Part shown: positions 25,625 to 34,653 of the stretch, in pieces
Layout of the letters: every line of letters begins with the position of its first letter
Position numbering within the stretch: the first letter of the stretch is position 1
Assembly (NCBI GenBank): GCA_013314735.1
Contig: JABUFD010000005.1
Coordinates: 1-64,000 of the forward strand
Origin: Anaerolineae bacterium
GTDB taxonomy: Bacteria > Chloroflexota > Anaerolineae > Anaerolineales > Anaerolineaceae
Direction: 5' to 3'
DNA length: 64,000 nt
Made by a program: the position numbers and the translations under genes
Notes under the pieces: model-generated
Seen by the model: only the letters and a program-made list of their open reading frames with translations
Database searches by the model: none
Told to the model about the DNA's origin: nothing

Positions 25625-27052
25625 TCAGTATTCTCCTTTGGTTGCTCCATTGCCCCCTGCCTCGGGCGAATAAAAAAGTTGGATGGAAGTTAACACAGGG
25701 CATGCTTTGCAATCGGCCAACACAAGCCGTACCTTCCGGGTGGTGTGCGGTACAAAGCGGACCAAGCGTTTGTAGCCGATGGTGGTGCCAGCGGCGGCTA
25801 CCTCCCATATGCCTTGATCATTCACAATCTCCAACCGCCATGCCCTGACGCGTTGGCCGAGGGCAATCGTTTCCTTCAACTGGACGATATTAAAAGTGAT
25901 TGGTGTTGGGAAATCGAGGGTGATATTGGCGTTCAGGATGCCGTCCGGAGCCGCCCAACACAATTCAGGATCGTCCTGCACCAGGTTGCCGGGTGCAGTT
26001 TCCGGATTCCTTGTATGCGTTGCGCTGATCCTGGCTGTTTTTGCCAGATCTGTGGCGAAGATCCGGTCAAGCATGGTGCGGTATCCGCATAAGCTGGCAA
26101 CATCATTTTCATGGATCAGGCCGCGCCTGTCGGGCGGGAGGTTCAGCAGCAACGACGTGCCGCGCCCGACGGATTGGAAATAGATCTCCACCAGTTGCTC
26201 GGGGGTTTTTACCTTGCCGTCTTCATGGGCGTGGTAGAACCAGCCCGGCCGGATCGATACATCGGTTTCGGGCGGAATCCAGTGGGAGCCGTTCTCATGC
26301 CCGGAGCCAAGATCATCTACTGCCGGGCTGCCAGCGTAGCGTCCCGCCGGGTTAAAGGTACACCAGGTGGTTTCAGCACCCACCCCAGACTCATTGCCGA
26401 CCCAACGCACATCCGGGCCGGCATCGCTGAAAATGACGGCTTCCGGTTGGAGCTGCCGCACGATGGAACGGGTGGTTTCCCAGCCATAATACGTGGCAGG
26501 ATTGATTTTGCGGGTTTCATCGGCGCCGCCGTACCAGCCGTTCCCGCCGTTGGCGCCGTCATGCCAAACCTCGAACACCGGACCATAGTGAGTGAGTAGT
26601 TCGCGCAGCTGGTCGCGGTAATAATTCACGTACGCCATGTCGCCGTACCGGGCATGGTTGCGGTCCCAGGGGGAGAGGTATACGCCAAATTGTAAGCCGC
26701 CTTCCCGGCAGGCATCCGCCAGTTCACGTACCACATCACCCCTGCCACTGCGCCAGGGGCTGTTTTTCACCGAATGTTCCGTGTAGCGGCTGGGCCACAG
26801 GCAGAAGCCGTCGTGGTGCTTGCAGGTCAGGATCAGGCCCTTAAAGCCGCCCTGTTTTGCGGTATCCACCCATTGACGGGCATCCAATGTGGTGGGGTTG
26901 AATACGGCCGGGCTTTCATTGCCATAGCCCCACTCCAGGTCGGTGAAGGTGTTGGTGGTAAAGTGGATGAAACCGTAGGTTTCCAGTTGGTGCCAGGCCA
27001 TCTGGCGTGGGGAGGGAACAGCGCCGAACGGCGCGGGGAGAAATGGGTCCAT
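25625..27052 (-). CDS. alpha-L-fucosidase, GH29
   Basis: This 475-residue protein is a GH29 retaining alpha-L-fucosidase. The N-terminal barrel carries QLETYGFIHFTTNTFTDLEWGYG, LILTCKHHDGFCLWPS, and the nucleophile region FEVWHDGANG with Asp at about residue 180. The last 120 residues (after about 345) form a beta-sandwich like the family C-terminal domain. There is no signal peptide, so it should act on fucosides that have been taken up. An AAGGAG site 7 bases ahead sets the start. A fucose-isomerase-like gene lies about 30 kb away in this window, but no direct link is shown. Confidence 0.9.
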   Translation of the reverse strand: MDPFLPAPFGAVPSPRQMAWHQLETYGFIHFTTNTFTDLEWGYGNESPAVFNPTTLDARQWVDTAKQGGFKGLILTCKHHDGFCLWPSRYTEHSVKNSPWRSGRGDVVRELADACREGGLQFGVYLSPWDRNHARYGDMAYVNYYRDQLRELLTHYGPVFEVWHDGANGGNGWYGGADETRKINPATYYGWETTRSIVRQLQPEAVIFSDAGPDVRWVGNESGVGAETTWCTFNPAGRYAGSPAVDDLGSGHENGSHWIPPETDVSIRPGWFYHAHEDGKVKTPEQLVEIYFQSVGRGTSLLLNLPPDRRGLIHENDVASLCGYRTMLDRIFATDLAKTARISATHTRNPETAPGNLVQDDPELCWAAPDGILNANITLDFPTPITFNIVQLKETIALGQRVRAWRLEIVNDQGIWEVAAAGTTIGYKRLVRFVPHTTRKVRLVLADCKACPVLTSIQLFYSPEAGGNGATKGEY

Positions 27053-27636
27053 TTTACGGCTCCTTGGGAGATGCTTTCTGGTGAATTATACAGTCCTTTT
27101 GTTGTGCATTAGGAATCATACAGGTGTTTGATCCTGTTCGGAGGGCATTGCCTTCCCCGGTTCGTGAAGCCGTGAGTGTGGGCGTGAAGCAAGGATTGCT
27201 GCCGCCATTCTACTCCACAGGCAGGGTAACTACCCCGGAGTTCCTTTTTGTGCCCCCCTGTCCGGTATCTCGAAGCCCTGAAATTGTGTGACAAATCACC
27301 TTTACATCACCAGCAAATCGGTTAAAATTAACCTCGTTGGAGCAATCAATCCTTGAGCATCCGTGCAACGCGGGAGAAACATAGAAAACACAGCTGGAAT
27401 GGACCGTCAGCGGGTCAAATTTGCGGGGGAGGCATACAAAACCAAAATTGAGCATGTTACGTGCTGATCGATCGTTGGAAACAGCCCCTTGAGGCTGGTT
27501 GGAAGCTTGCAGAAATGTGGTACGATTAAAGAAAGCGTAACACTGAGGGCGCACGTAATCAACAATCACCGACAATATGCCGTGCAACCGGCATTGTTTG
27601 TTATCCGCCTGTTCAGGAAGGAAAGGTTTTATTACG
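27053..27636 (+). promoter_or_regulatory. 584-bp intergenic region with candidate promoters for lysine 2,3-aminomutase
   Basis: Two weak sigma-70-like promoters face the aminomutase gene: TTTACA (27301) with 16 bases to TAAAAT (27323), and TTGGAA (27499) with 16 bases to TACGAT (27521). The second would give a leader of about 100 bases, the first about 300 bases. A 22-codon frame at 27399-27467 has no convincing ribosome site. I found no known riboswitch or RNA gene here. Confidence 0.4.
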
Positions 27637-28926
27637 ATGAGTGACAATATTGTGGCAGAAGAAGTCCATGTGGATGGTGCCCAGGATGCAATCCCATCCC
27701 CGGAGGAGGAACCTCCCAGCCCGTGGGCGGGTGTTTCCCGCCAGGATTGGGAAGACTGGCGCTGGCAGCTTGCCAACCGGATTAAGACGGTTGACCAGTT
27801 AAGCCGGGTCGTTTCGTTAACAGAAGGGGAAAAGGAAATCATCAGCCATTCGTTGAATACGCTGCGCATGGCGATCACCCCATATTACGCCAGCCTGATG
27901 GATCGTAATGATCCGCAGTGCCCGATCCGCCTGCGGGCGATTCCGTCCATGCCGGAAATCCATATCTCACATGAGGATATGGCGGATCCGCTGCATGAAG
28001 ATGTCGATTCGCCGGTGCCGGGTCTCACCCATCGTTATCCTGACCGGGTGTTGATGTTGCTTTCTGACCAGTGCGCCATGTACTGCCGGCATTGTACCCG
28101 CCGGCGCCTGGCCGGCGAAACTGACCAGCCGCGCACCCAATCCAATTTTGATGCAATGGTGGAGTATGTCCGCCAGCATCCGGGCGTGCGGGATGTGATC
28201 CTCAGCGGCGGTGACCCACTGACGATGTCAACCGAGCGGCTGGAATATGTGCTGGCGAAGCTGCATGCCATTCCACACGTGGAAGTGATCCGCATTGGCA
28301 CTGCCACACCGGCTGTGATGCCCCAACGCATCACCGATGACCTGGTGGCGATGCTGAAAAAATACCAGCCAATCTGGATTAATACCCATTTCAATCATCC
28401 CAAAGAACTGACCCCGCGCGCAGTCGAAGCGTTGGCCAAACTGGTCGATGGTGGGCTTGTGGTCAGCAACCAGAATGTGCTGCTGCGCGGCGTCAATGAC
28501 TGCCCCTATATTATGAAAGAACTGTTTCAGCGCCTGATGCAAGCCAGGGTGCGTCCCTATAAAATGTACCAATGCGATCTTTCCATGGGTATTGGCCATT
28601 TCCGCACCACGGTAGCCAAAGGGATCGAGATCATGGAACACCTGATCGGGCATACCTCCGGGCTCGCGATCCCGCAATATGTGGTAGACCTGCCAGGCGG
28701 CGGTGGGAAAGTGCCGGTCGATCCGCGCTATATGATCAGCCAGGGGGAACGCGTGGTGATCTTCCGCAATTATGCCGGAAAAATTTTCAAGTATGTGGAA
28801 CCGGAAGACTACCGCAGTCAGTGCCCCACCCACTGCCGCATATGCCAGGAGCGCAAGGCACGCGGGTTGGACGCGGAGAAAATCGGCCTGGAGCGGTTGC
28901 TGGATACGGACGAAATCATGTTATAA
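27637..28926 (+). CDS. kamA: lysine 2,3-aminomutase (radical SAM)
   Basis: This 429-residue enzyme moves the alpha-amino group of L-lysine to carbon 3, giving beta-lysine, with SAM, PLP and a 4Fe-4S cluster. The cluster motif CxxxCxxC is CAMYCRHC (residues 146-153). The PLP lysine is in PGGGGKVPVDP near residue 360. Cys-rich CPTHCRICQ near the C terminus matches the zinc-binding end of the clostridial enzyme. Full length fits true KamA rather than the shorter EpmB. The start is Met at 27637 behind AGGAAGGAAAGG. No other lysine-fermentation gene lies beside it, so beta-lysine may serve as osmolyte precursor or be used elsewhere. Confidence 0.93.
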   Translation: MSDNIVAEEVHVDGAQDAIPSPEEEPPSPWAGVSRQDWEDWRWQLANRIKTVDQLSRVVSLTEGEKEIISHSLNTLRMAITPYYASLMDRNDPQCPIRLRAIPSMPEIHISHEDMADPLHEDVDSPVPGLTHRYPDRVLMLLSDQCAMYCRHCTRRRLAGETDQPRTQSNFDAMVEYVRQHPGVRDVILSGGDPLTMSTERLEYVLAKLHAIPHVEVIRIGTATPAVMPQRITDDLVAMLKKYQPIWINTHFNHPKELTPRAVEALAKLVDGGLVVSNQNVLLRGVNDCPYIMKELFQRLMQARVRPYKMYQCDLSMGIGHFRTTVAKGIEIMEHLIGHTSGLAIPQYVVDLPGGGGKVPVDPRYMISQGERVVIFRNYAGKIFKYVEPEDYRSQCPTHCRICQERKARGLDAEKIGLERLLDTDEIML

Positions 28927-28965
28927 ACAACCGCCTGTTTGAGACGGTAATATGATCACACAACG

Positions 28966-29000
28966 CCTCCGGGATTTGTAAAAGCCCGGGGGTTTTCATT
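28966..29000 (+). terminator. rho-independent terminator after kamA
   Basis: CCTCCGGG (28966-28973) pairs with CCCGGGGG (28985-28992) with one G-T pair, followed by TTTTCATTTG. Confidence 0.75.
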
Positions 29001-29110
29001 TGTATAAAAAAAGTAAAAATCCAGCTGATGAGTTGGTGTTCCCGTTCTGTTGGGCACTGTGCAGGGTGTACAATCACAGGTAACGATTCACGATGACGAA
29101 AAGGAGCGAT

Positions 29111-30190
29111 ATGAGTTACAAAGTAGGAATCCTGGGTTTTGCGCATGGTCATGTCAGCAGCTATTGCACCATGTGGCAGAAACATTCTGAGATGGATATG
29201 GAAGTGGTTGCTGGATGGGACCATGACGCGGCGCGCCTGGAAAAAGCGCAGCAGTCGTTTGGCCTGGTTCCCTGTGCGTCGATTGAAGAACTCCTGGCAC
29301 GGGAGGACATCACGGGCGTGGTGATCGGGGCAGAGACCAGCCTGCACGCGGATCTGGTCGAAAAAGCTGCCGCTGCGGGGAAACAGATCGTGCTGCAGAA
29401 ACCGATCGCCCTGACGCTGCCGGAAGCGGATCGGATCGTAAACGCGGTCAAAGCTGCGGGTGTGCCATTCACCATGGCATGGCAGATGCGGGTGGACCCG
29501 CAGAACCGCAAGATCAAGGAACTGCTGGAAACCGGTGAGGTTGGCAAACCCTCTTATGTGCGCCGCCGACATGGTCTTTCCCTGTTGAACTGGCCGGGAT
29601 TCCTGGACATGTGGCATGCCAAACCAGAACTCAACCGCGATATCTGGGCGGATGACACGGCCCATGCCATCGACTTCATCTATTGGCTGTTGGGCAAACC
29701 GGAAAGTGTTACGGCGGAAATCTCCACCATGTTTAATCCGCGCCTGCCAAACAACAATGGTACCGCCGTATTCCGCTACGCAGACGGCAGCCTGGCGGAG
29801 GTGGTGTGTTCCTTTACCTGTGCCGCGGCTGAAAACACGGTGGAAGTGTTTGCCGAAAAAGGCAGCATTGTGCAGAATTACGGCGATGGGCCCAGCTGCA
29901 ACGTGCCTCGCCCGGCAGATGCGGTGGGCCTCAAGTGGTATACCTTTGAGAAGGGGGATTGGACTGTGAGTGACATCCCCAGCCCGGCCAACCATGGGGA
30001 ACGCATTGCGGGACTGGCGCAGCCCCTGTCGGAATTTTTCCACGGTCAGCGTGGACCGATTGCAACCGCCGAAGAAGGACGGACGGTGCTGCGGATGCTG
30101 CTGGCTTCGTACCTGTCATCGATGGAAGGCCGGCGGGTACAGATCGACGAGCCTGCTGCCTTCGAGTGCCAGGATTTCCAGGCTGGTTAA
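29111..30190 (+). CDS. Gfo/Idh/MocA family oxidoreductase
   Basis: This 359-residue protein is a NAD(P)-dependent sugar or inositol dehydrogenase-like enzyme. The N-terminal Rossmann domain begins KVGILGFAHGHVSSY. The catalytic region LQKPIALTLPEADRIV carries the conserved Lys of the EKP motif, here QKP. The C-terminal alpha/beta domain contains DIWADDTAHAIDFIYWLLGKPESV, with the usual Asp and His. The substrate cannot be assigned. AGGAG five bases ahead supports the start at MSYKVG. It stands alone between two terminators. Confidence 0.88.
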   Translation: MSYKVGILGFAHGHVSSYCTMWQKHSEMDMEVVAGWDHDAARLEKAQQSFGLVPCASIEELLAREDITGVVIGAETSLHADLVEKAAAAGKQIVLQKPIALTLPEADRIVNAVKAAGVPFTMAWQMRVDPQNRKIKELLETGEVGKPSYVRRRHGLSLLNWPGFLDMWHAKPELNRDIWADDTAHAIDFIYWLLGKPESVTAEISTMFNPRLPNNNGTAVFRYADGSLAEVVCSFTCAAAENTVEVFAEKGSIVQNYGDGPSCNVPRPADAVGLKWYTFEKGDWTVSDIPSPANHGERIAGLAQPLSEFFHGQRGPIATAEEGRTVLRMLLASYLSSMEGRRVQIDEPAAFECQDFQAG

Positions 30191-30242
30191 CCTGCACCAG
30201 GCAGCGCGCGATAGCCTGCCCCACAATGTTTCGCTGACAATG

Positions 30243-30275
30243 AACGAACCGCCACGGGCGGTTCGTTTTATTTTC
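30243..30275 (+). terminator. rho-independent terminator after the Gfo/Idh/MocA gene
   Basis: AACGAACCGCC (30243-30253) and GGCGGTTCGTT (30257-30267) make a perfect 11-bp stem with a 3-base loop, followed by TTATTTT. Confidence 0.85.
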
Positions 30276-30345
30276 GTTCGAGGCAGGCAGTCGATTTAAC
30301 TTTTTGCCAGACTGATGTGGTATTGCCTCTGAAAAAACAGGCTGG

Positions 30346-31410
30346 CTACTCGATCATCCCATAACGCCGCAGGGCTGTGTTGAGGATGTTGTTCACCAAC
30401 TCCGTATGCCCGATGCCGTCGGCAGCCGCCTCAATCACCAGGTCTGAAATCCCAGGAGCCAGTCCTGGCAGGGGGTTGATCTCCAGGATGTAGGGCTTCC
30501 AATTTTCATGGGCGTTCAAACGGAAATCGACCCGGCTTACGTCCAGCGCGCCGGTGACGCGGAATGCGGCGGCAGTGAGCCAGTTGAGTTCATCAATGGT
30601 ATCCTCATCCAATGGGGCCGGGCACAGGTAATTCAACTGGTCAGCCAGGTCGGTTTTCAGGCGGTTGCTGTAAACCACATCGGATCCCACAAATTCCTGC
30701 AGGTCTACTTCCATTGGCGGAAGGAAATGCAAGCCGGCCTGGATGCGCGGGGCATGGCGGTTTTCCGGCAGGCGGCGCGCCACCGGTCCGGTCAGGTTGC
30801 CGACCACGCCCACGGTGACCTCACGGCCTTCGATATACTGCTCCACCAGCACCGGTTCCTGGTAGCGCTTGATGATGATGGCGATCTGTGCGCGCATTTC
30901 AGTTTCATTGTTCACAATCGACTGGCCGGAAACACCCATGCCAGTGCCTTCGCGGCTGGGCTTGACGAACAGCGGAAACGCCATGTCGTCATTGAGGGGT
31001 TCGCCGACACGCTCGAACACCTGGAATCGCGGAGTAGGCAGTTCGTGCCAGTGCAGGATGCGCTTGGTGGCGGGTTTATCGAGGCTTAATGCCAGGGTCA
31101 GTACTTTTGATCCGGTGTATGGAATGCGCAGCATTTCGAGCATTGCCGGCACCTGTGCCTCACGTGCGTCGCCGAAATGTCCCTCACAGATGTTAAAGCA
31201 GATATCCGGTTTGAATTTGCGCACGTTATCGTAAAAATTGATATCGCCTTCCAGGAAATCCGCCTGGTGCCCGCCTTCACGGAGAGCATTCACCAATGCA
31301 TTGACGGTTGACTCGGAGTCGAGGTCATCCCACTGGTCGTCCGCCATGCCGTCGAAATGCGGCGCATTCTTTTTCAGGTTTGCCAATACAGCAACTTTGA
31401 ATGATTTCAT
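30346..31410 (-). CDS. D-alanine--D-alanine ligase-like ATP-grasp protein
   Basis: This 354-residue protein has the ATP-grasp plan of D-Ala-D-Ala ligases. The N-terminal part carries CFNICEGHFGDAREAQVPAMLEMLRIPYTGS, the ATP-binding part carries PLFVKPSREGTGMGVS and LVEQYIEGREVTVGVVGN, and the metal site is ILEINPLPGL near residue 320. In true Ddl the first motif has HGxxGEDG; here it is GHFGDAREAQ, a variant found in paralogs. It may join another pair of amino or hydroxy acids. AGGAGA about 6 bases ahead sets the start at MKSFKV. It is a single gene. Confidence 0.85.
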   Translation of the reverse strand: MKSFKVAVLANLKKNAPHFDGMADDQWDDLDSESTVNALVNALREGGHQADFLEGDINFYDNVRKFKPDICFNICEGHFGDAREAQVPAMLEMLRIPYTGSKVLTLALSLDKPATKRILHWHELPTPRFQVFERVGEPLNDDMAFPLFVKPSREGTGMGVSGQSIVNNETEMRAQIAIIIKRYQEPVLVEQYIEGREVTVGVVGNLTGPVARRLPENRHAPRIQAGLHFLPPMEVDLQEFVGSDVVYSNRLKTDLADQLNYLCPAPLDEDTIDELNWLTAAAFRVTGALDVSRVDFRLNAHENWKPYILEINPLPGLAPGISDLVIEAAADGIGHTELVNNILNTALRRYGMIE

Positions 31411-31728
31411 GTGTTCTCCTGACAAATTAAAAGGCCATTGATGACCAAATTGCGTGTTACGGTAAGCCCGGCAGTCTTGAGCAATATACGGCGAAGATGA
31501 AATGGAAAACCTGTCAGAAGAAAACCGTATATGAGAATTCGATTCTATTATACTCTGGTTTTTGTATGTAGGTTGGAGGGTTGAAGTAAATCCGCAGGAT
31601 ATAACAAATGATAACCTTCTCGATCGAATCCAACTGTACCCTATTCCACCGGACTCACGTTATAATCGGGTCAGTGATAGAAAAGTAAATATAGAGAACC
31701 GACGGTAGTAACAGGAAAAGGAGTTCCC
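31411..31728. other. divergent intergenic region between the ligase and mutarotase-like genes
   Basis: This 318-bp stretch holds the start regions of both flanking genes. A TATAAT element on the minus strand (31552-31547) and one on the plus strand (31661-31666) are likely -10 boxes, but neither has a good -35. I see no coding frame with a ribosome site and no strong hairpin. Confidence 0.4.
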
Positions 31729-32883
31729 ATGCCTGAGTATAAGGATGAAAAAACCGCTGTGATCGCCAACCAGAAATCGTGGCTGTTGGAGCATGGAAGC
31801 ATCAGCTGTTGTTTGACACAGCGCGGTGGGCATATGGCACCGGTGGAATTTTGTGTTGGCAGCGGAGAATCGATCCGTCCCTACTACATCAGCCCCTGGC
31901 AGACTGAGCCGTTGCAACTCACTGAGCCGGTGTTGATTCCCCTGCGCGGTGATTTTTTCTGCATGCCGTTTGGAGAAAACAATGCTTACCAGGGGGAAAC
32001 CCACGCCGTGCACGGCGAACCAGCAGGCGCGATCTGGTCGTTTGTCAGCCTGAAAGCGGAAGGCAGCCGCAAAACATTGCAGATGCGTTTGGAAACCCGC
32101 GGCCGGCAGGGCAGTGTGGACAAGCGCATCACGGTGCAGGCGGGGCAGGACGTTCTCTATATTCAGCATACCGTCGATGGGTTTGCCGGCAAGACCACCC
32201 TCGGTCACCATGCCACCCTGCACGGCGAACAGGAATGGTTAATTTCAACGTCACCGATCCAATTCGGGATGGTGAATCCGGGCACGCCCTTGCAAGCCAA
32301 TGGCGAATACAGTTCCCTCCTGCCGGGCTCCCGCTTTAGCGACCTGCGGGCGGTACCCACGGTGTGGAAAACCCCCGACACCAGCGATTGCACGGTGTTC
32401 CCGGCGCGGGAAGGGTTTGTGGATATTGCCCAGGTGTATTTTGAAACCAGTGAACACCCGGTATGGACAACGGCCGTTAACCGCGAAAAAGGTTACCTGT
32501 GGTTCAGCCTGAAAGACCAGCGTGTGCTGCCGTCAATGGTACTGTGGATGGAAAACCACGGACGCCATGGGGAACCCTGGTTCGGGCGCAACTGCTGCAT
32601 CGGGTTGGAGGATGTGTGTGGGTACTTTGCGCAAGGTCTGGCGGCATCAGCAGAGCCGAACCCGGTCAACCTGGCCGGCATCCCCACCGTGCATGACCTC
32701 CCTGGTGATGAGCCGTTTGCTGTTAACATGATCGAAGGTGTGGCGCGTATCCCCGCAGGATTTGGCAGGGTGAAACAGGTGGAGTTCCGCGAAGGCGAGG
32801 TATGTTTTATCGACGAGCATGATGTACAGGTTGTCACTTCGGTGGACCATCGTTTTGTTTTCAACGGTGGTTTCACGGAGTAG
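31729..32883 (+). CDS. conserved protein with probable galactose-mutarotase-like fold
   Basis: This 384-residue protein is rich in predicted beta strands and resembles the aldose-epimerase superfamily: an early RGGHMAPVEF, a mid-chain HAVHGEPAGAIWSF, HHATLHGEQEW and a late MENHGRHGEPWFGRNCCIGLEDVCGY. Such proteins bind sugar rings with His and Glu residues. I do not recognise a specific family and give no reaction. AAGGAG 6 bases ahead supports the start. A sugar-acting role would suit the neighbouring fucosidase and hexosaminidase genes, but that is inference. Confidence 0.6.
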   Translation: MPEYKDEKTAVIANQKSWLLEHGSISCCLTQRGGHMAPVEFCVGSGESIRPYYISPWQTEPLQLTEPVLIPLRGDFFCMPFGENNAYQGETHAVHGEPAGAIWSFVSLKAEGSRKTLQMRLETRGRQGSVDKRITVQAGQDVLYIQHTVDGFAGKTTLGHHATLHGEQEWLISTSPIQFGMVNPGTPLQANGEYSSLLPGSRFSDLRAVPTVWKTPDTSDCTVFPAREGFVDIAQVYFETSEHPVWTTAVNREKGYLWFSLKDQRVLPSMVLWMENHGRHGEPWFGRNCCIGLEDVCGYFAQGLAASAEPNPVNLAGIPTVHDLPGDEPFAVNMIEGVARIPAGFGRVKQVEFREGEVCFIDEHDVQVVTSVDHRFVFNGGFTE

Positions 32884-32966
32884 TATTTTCGTATTCTGAT
32901 GATCCTTGCCAGCGCGTTGGACAAAACCGCAATGACACTAGCGACAGCCCCAGGAATGGAGGCCAA

Positions 32967-33395
32967 ATGGCAAATATAGCATTAAAAACCCAAAAAAATG
33001 ACGCCAGTGTGGAGGATTTCCTCAACCAGGTGGAGGACGAAGTGAAACGCGCGGATAGTTTCCGTGTGCTGGAAATGATGCGCGAAATCACCGGCGAACC
33101 GGGCACCATGTGGGGTGACAGTATTGTGGGTTTCGGCAGGTATCATTACACCTACGCCAGTGGACGCGAGGGTGACTGGTTTGTCACCGGTTTTTCACCG
33201 CGCAAACAATCGCTCACCCTGTATCTCTCGTACCAGTATGCTGAAACCGATCATCCCTTGCTGGATCGCCTGGGAAAATACAAGACCGGCAAAGCCTGCC
33301 TGTATATTAAAAAGCTGGCTGACGTTGACCTGGATGTGCTGAAGCAGCTGATCCAGCAGACGGTGGCACAAGCCGCGCAGGATGGAAGCGTCTGA
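32967..33395 (+). CDS. DUF1801 domain protein
   Basis: This 142-residue protein matches DUF1801 (YdhG-like): SFRVLEMMREITGEPGTMWGDSIVGFGRYHYTYASGREGDWFVTGFSPRKQSLTLYL and a C-terminal KYKTGKACLYIKKLADVDLDVLKQLI. It is a small cytoplasmic protein of unknown function. GGAGG lies 4 bases ahead of the start. It follows the mutarotase-like gene by 83 bp and converges on the Fe-S aldo/keto reductase gene with a 9-bp gap. Confidence 0.85.
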   Translation: MANIALKTQKNDASVEDFLNQVEDEVKRADSFRVLEMMREITGEPGTMWGDSIVGFGRYHYTYASGREGDWFVTGFSPRKQSLTLYLSYQYAETDHPLLDRLGKYKTGKACLYIKKLADVDLDVLKQLIQQTVAQAAQDGSV

Positions 33396-33404
33396 GGTCA
33401 CAGG

Positions 33405-34481
33405 TCAGGCAAACAGCGCAATGGTTTCCTGCATGCGATCAATCACACTGACCCCGAACGGACAGGCAGCCTCGCAATCGCCGCAGGCGATGCAATCCTG
33501 TGCCGAGGGGGTGGCGCTGCCATAGCGCTGGTGCAGTGCGGGGCTGATGCCAAACTGAACGGCCTCGTCATGCATCTGGTTGATCAGGGCAATGTCAATC
33601 TCGCTGGGACAGGGCAGGCAGTGGTTGCAATATACACATTCACCGCGCATGCCATCCAGCAGGTTCTGGGCCTGGAGAATGGCAGAGAAATCCCGTTCCG
33701 CAGTGGTGCTGGCTTCGTACGCCGCCAGGGCATCCACCTGCTGTGGTGAGGAGACTCCCGCCAGGGCCATACTGACGCCGATCTGTGACAGGGTGTAGTG
33801 CAGGCACTGCACCGGCGTGGCGCTGTACGGCTGGCCCGGTTTGAGTAGTTTCCCACCCATAAAGGGTTTCATCGCAATCAGGCCGATGTCATGCTGGCGG
33901 CAGAGGCTGAGCAGCCGGCTGCGGTCATCTTCACCGGTGAAACCGCGCCGCATCGGGGTGGCAATGGCGCTGGAGGCCATGTTGATCGGGTGCATGATGA
34001 TGTCGAACAGGCCGCTCTCGGCGGCGGGGATGGCAACTTCGGTTTTGTGCCCGCTGATGCCCAATGCGCCGAACTTTCCCTGTTGGCGCAGCTTTGCCAG
34101 CAGATCGAGCAACCCGTTGCTGACCAGGCGCTGGTAATCCTCCACCTGGTCCACCCATTGGATGAAGAGCACATCCAGGTATTCCACCTGTAAATCTTTC
34201 AAAATCTGGTGGAACAGGATTTCCGAGTTGGCGACATCACGAGTTCGGTCTGAAAGGTGTCCGGCAATTTTTACCCGGCTGCGCACTGCGGGAAGCACCT
34301 TGCCGTAACGGGGCCGGTATGTTTTCGAGGCTGTCACCAGATCAAAATAATCAAAACCGCGTTCCACGCAATACCGCAGCAAATGGTCGAGTTCCTTAAT
34401 CGAAAGGCGGTTCATATGTTCCGTTCCGATCCCAAGAGGTTTGACCGGGAGTCCGCTGCGTCCAAGGATGATCGTTTTCAT
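33405..34481 (-). CDS. aldo/keto reductase fused to two ferredoxin-like Cys clusters, with altered catalytic residues
   Basis: This 358-residue protein has an aldo/keto reductase barrel (residues 1-270) and a C-terminal ferredoxin-like part. The Cys groups are CVYCNHCLPCP and CIACGDCEAACPFGV, which would hold two 4Fe-4S clusters. The barrel lacks usual catalytic residues: the Lys position reads VKIAGH and the His position reads LFIQWVDQ, with Gln instead of His. It may serve electron transfer with a non-classical reduction. AAGGAG ahead of the start is clear. It is divergent from the LuxR-type gene. Confidence 0.85.
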   Translation of the reverse strand: MKTIILGRSGLPVKPLGIGTEHMNRLSIKELDHLLRYCVERGFDYFDLVTASKTYRPRYGKVLPAVRSRVKIAGHLSDRTRDVANSEILFHQILKDLQVEYLDVLFIQWVDQVEDYQRLVSNGLLDLLAKLRQQGKFGALGISGHKTEVAIPAAESGLFDIIMHPINMASSAIATPMRRGFTGEDDRSRLLSLCRQHDIGLIAMKPFMGGKLLKPGQPYSATPVQCLHYTLSQIGVSMALAGVSSPQQVDALAAYEASTTAERDFSAILQAQNLLDGMRGECVYCNHCLPCPSEIDIALINQMHDEAVQFGISPALHQRYGSATPSAQDCIACGDCEAACPFGVSVIDRMQETIALFA

Positions 34482-34581
34482 GGTTTCTCCTTCCGCTCAT
34501 TGGTGTTGATCATAATTGTACAACCTTCCCCTGGGGGAGAGTCAATAGGGGAAGTATGTATTGATATCAATGCGATGGGTT

Positions 34582-34612
34582 TTGCAGTTTCCGTTCCAAA
34601 TTCCGGTATAAT
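34582..34612 (+). promoter_or_regulatory. candidate promoter of the MalT-type LuxR gene
   Basis: TTGCAG (34582-34587) and TATAAT (34607-34612) are separated by 19 bases, preceded by GG at the -10. The start codon is 42 bases further on. The long spacer makes it a weak match. Confidence 0.45.
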
Positions 34613-34653
34613 CGTGAAAGAACGAATGCCAACCGGTCATTGAGCAGGTATTG

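Noticed and set aside
27110-27260. Possible SRP RNA or other structured RNA upstream of kamA
   Set aside because: The conserved SRP loop sequence is missing on both strands and no stable long stem was found.
27399-27467. 22-codon frame upstream of kamA as a leader peptide
   Set aside because: No good ribosome site and no lysine codon cluster.
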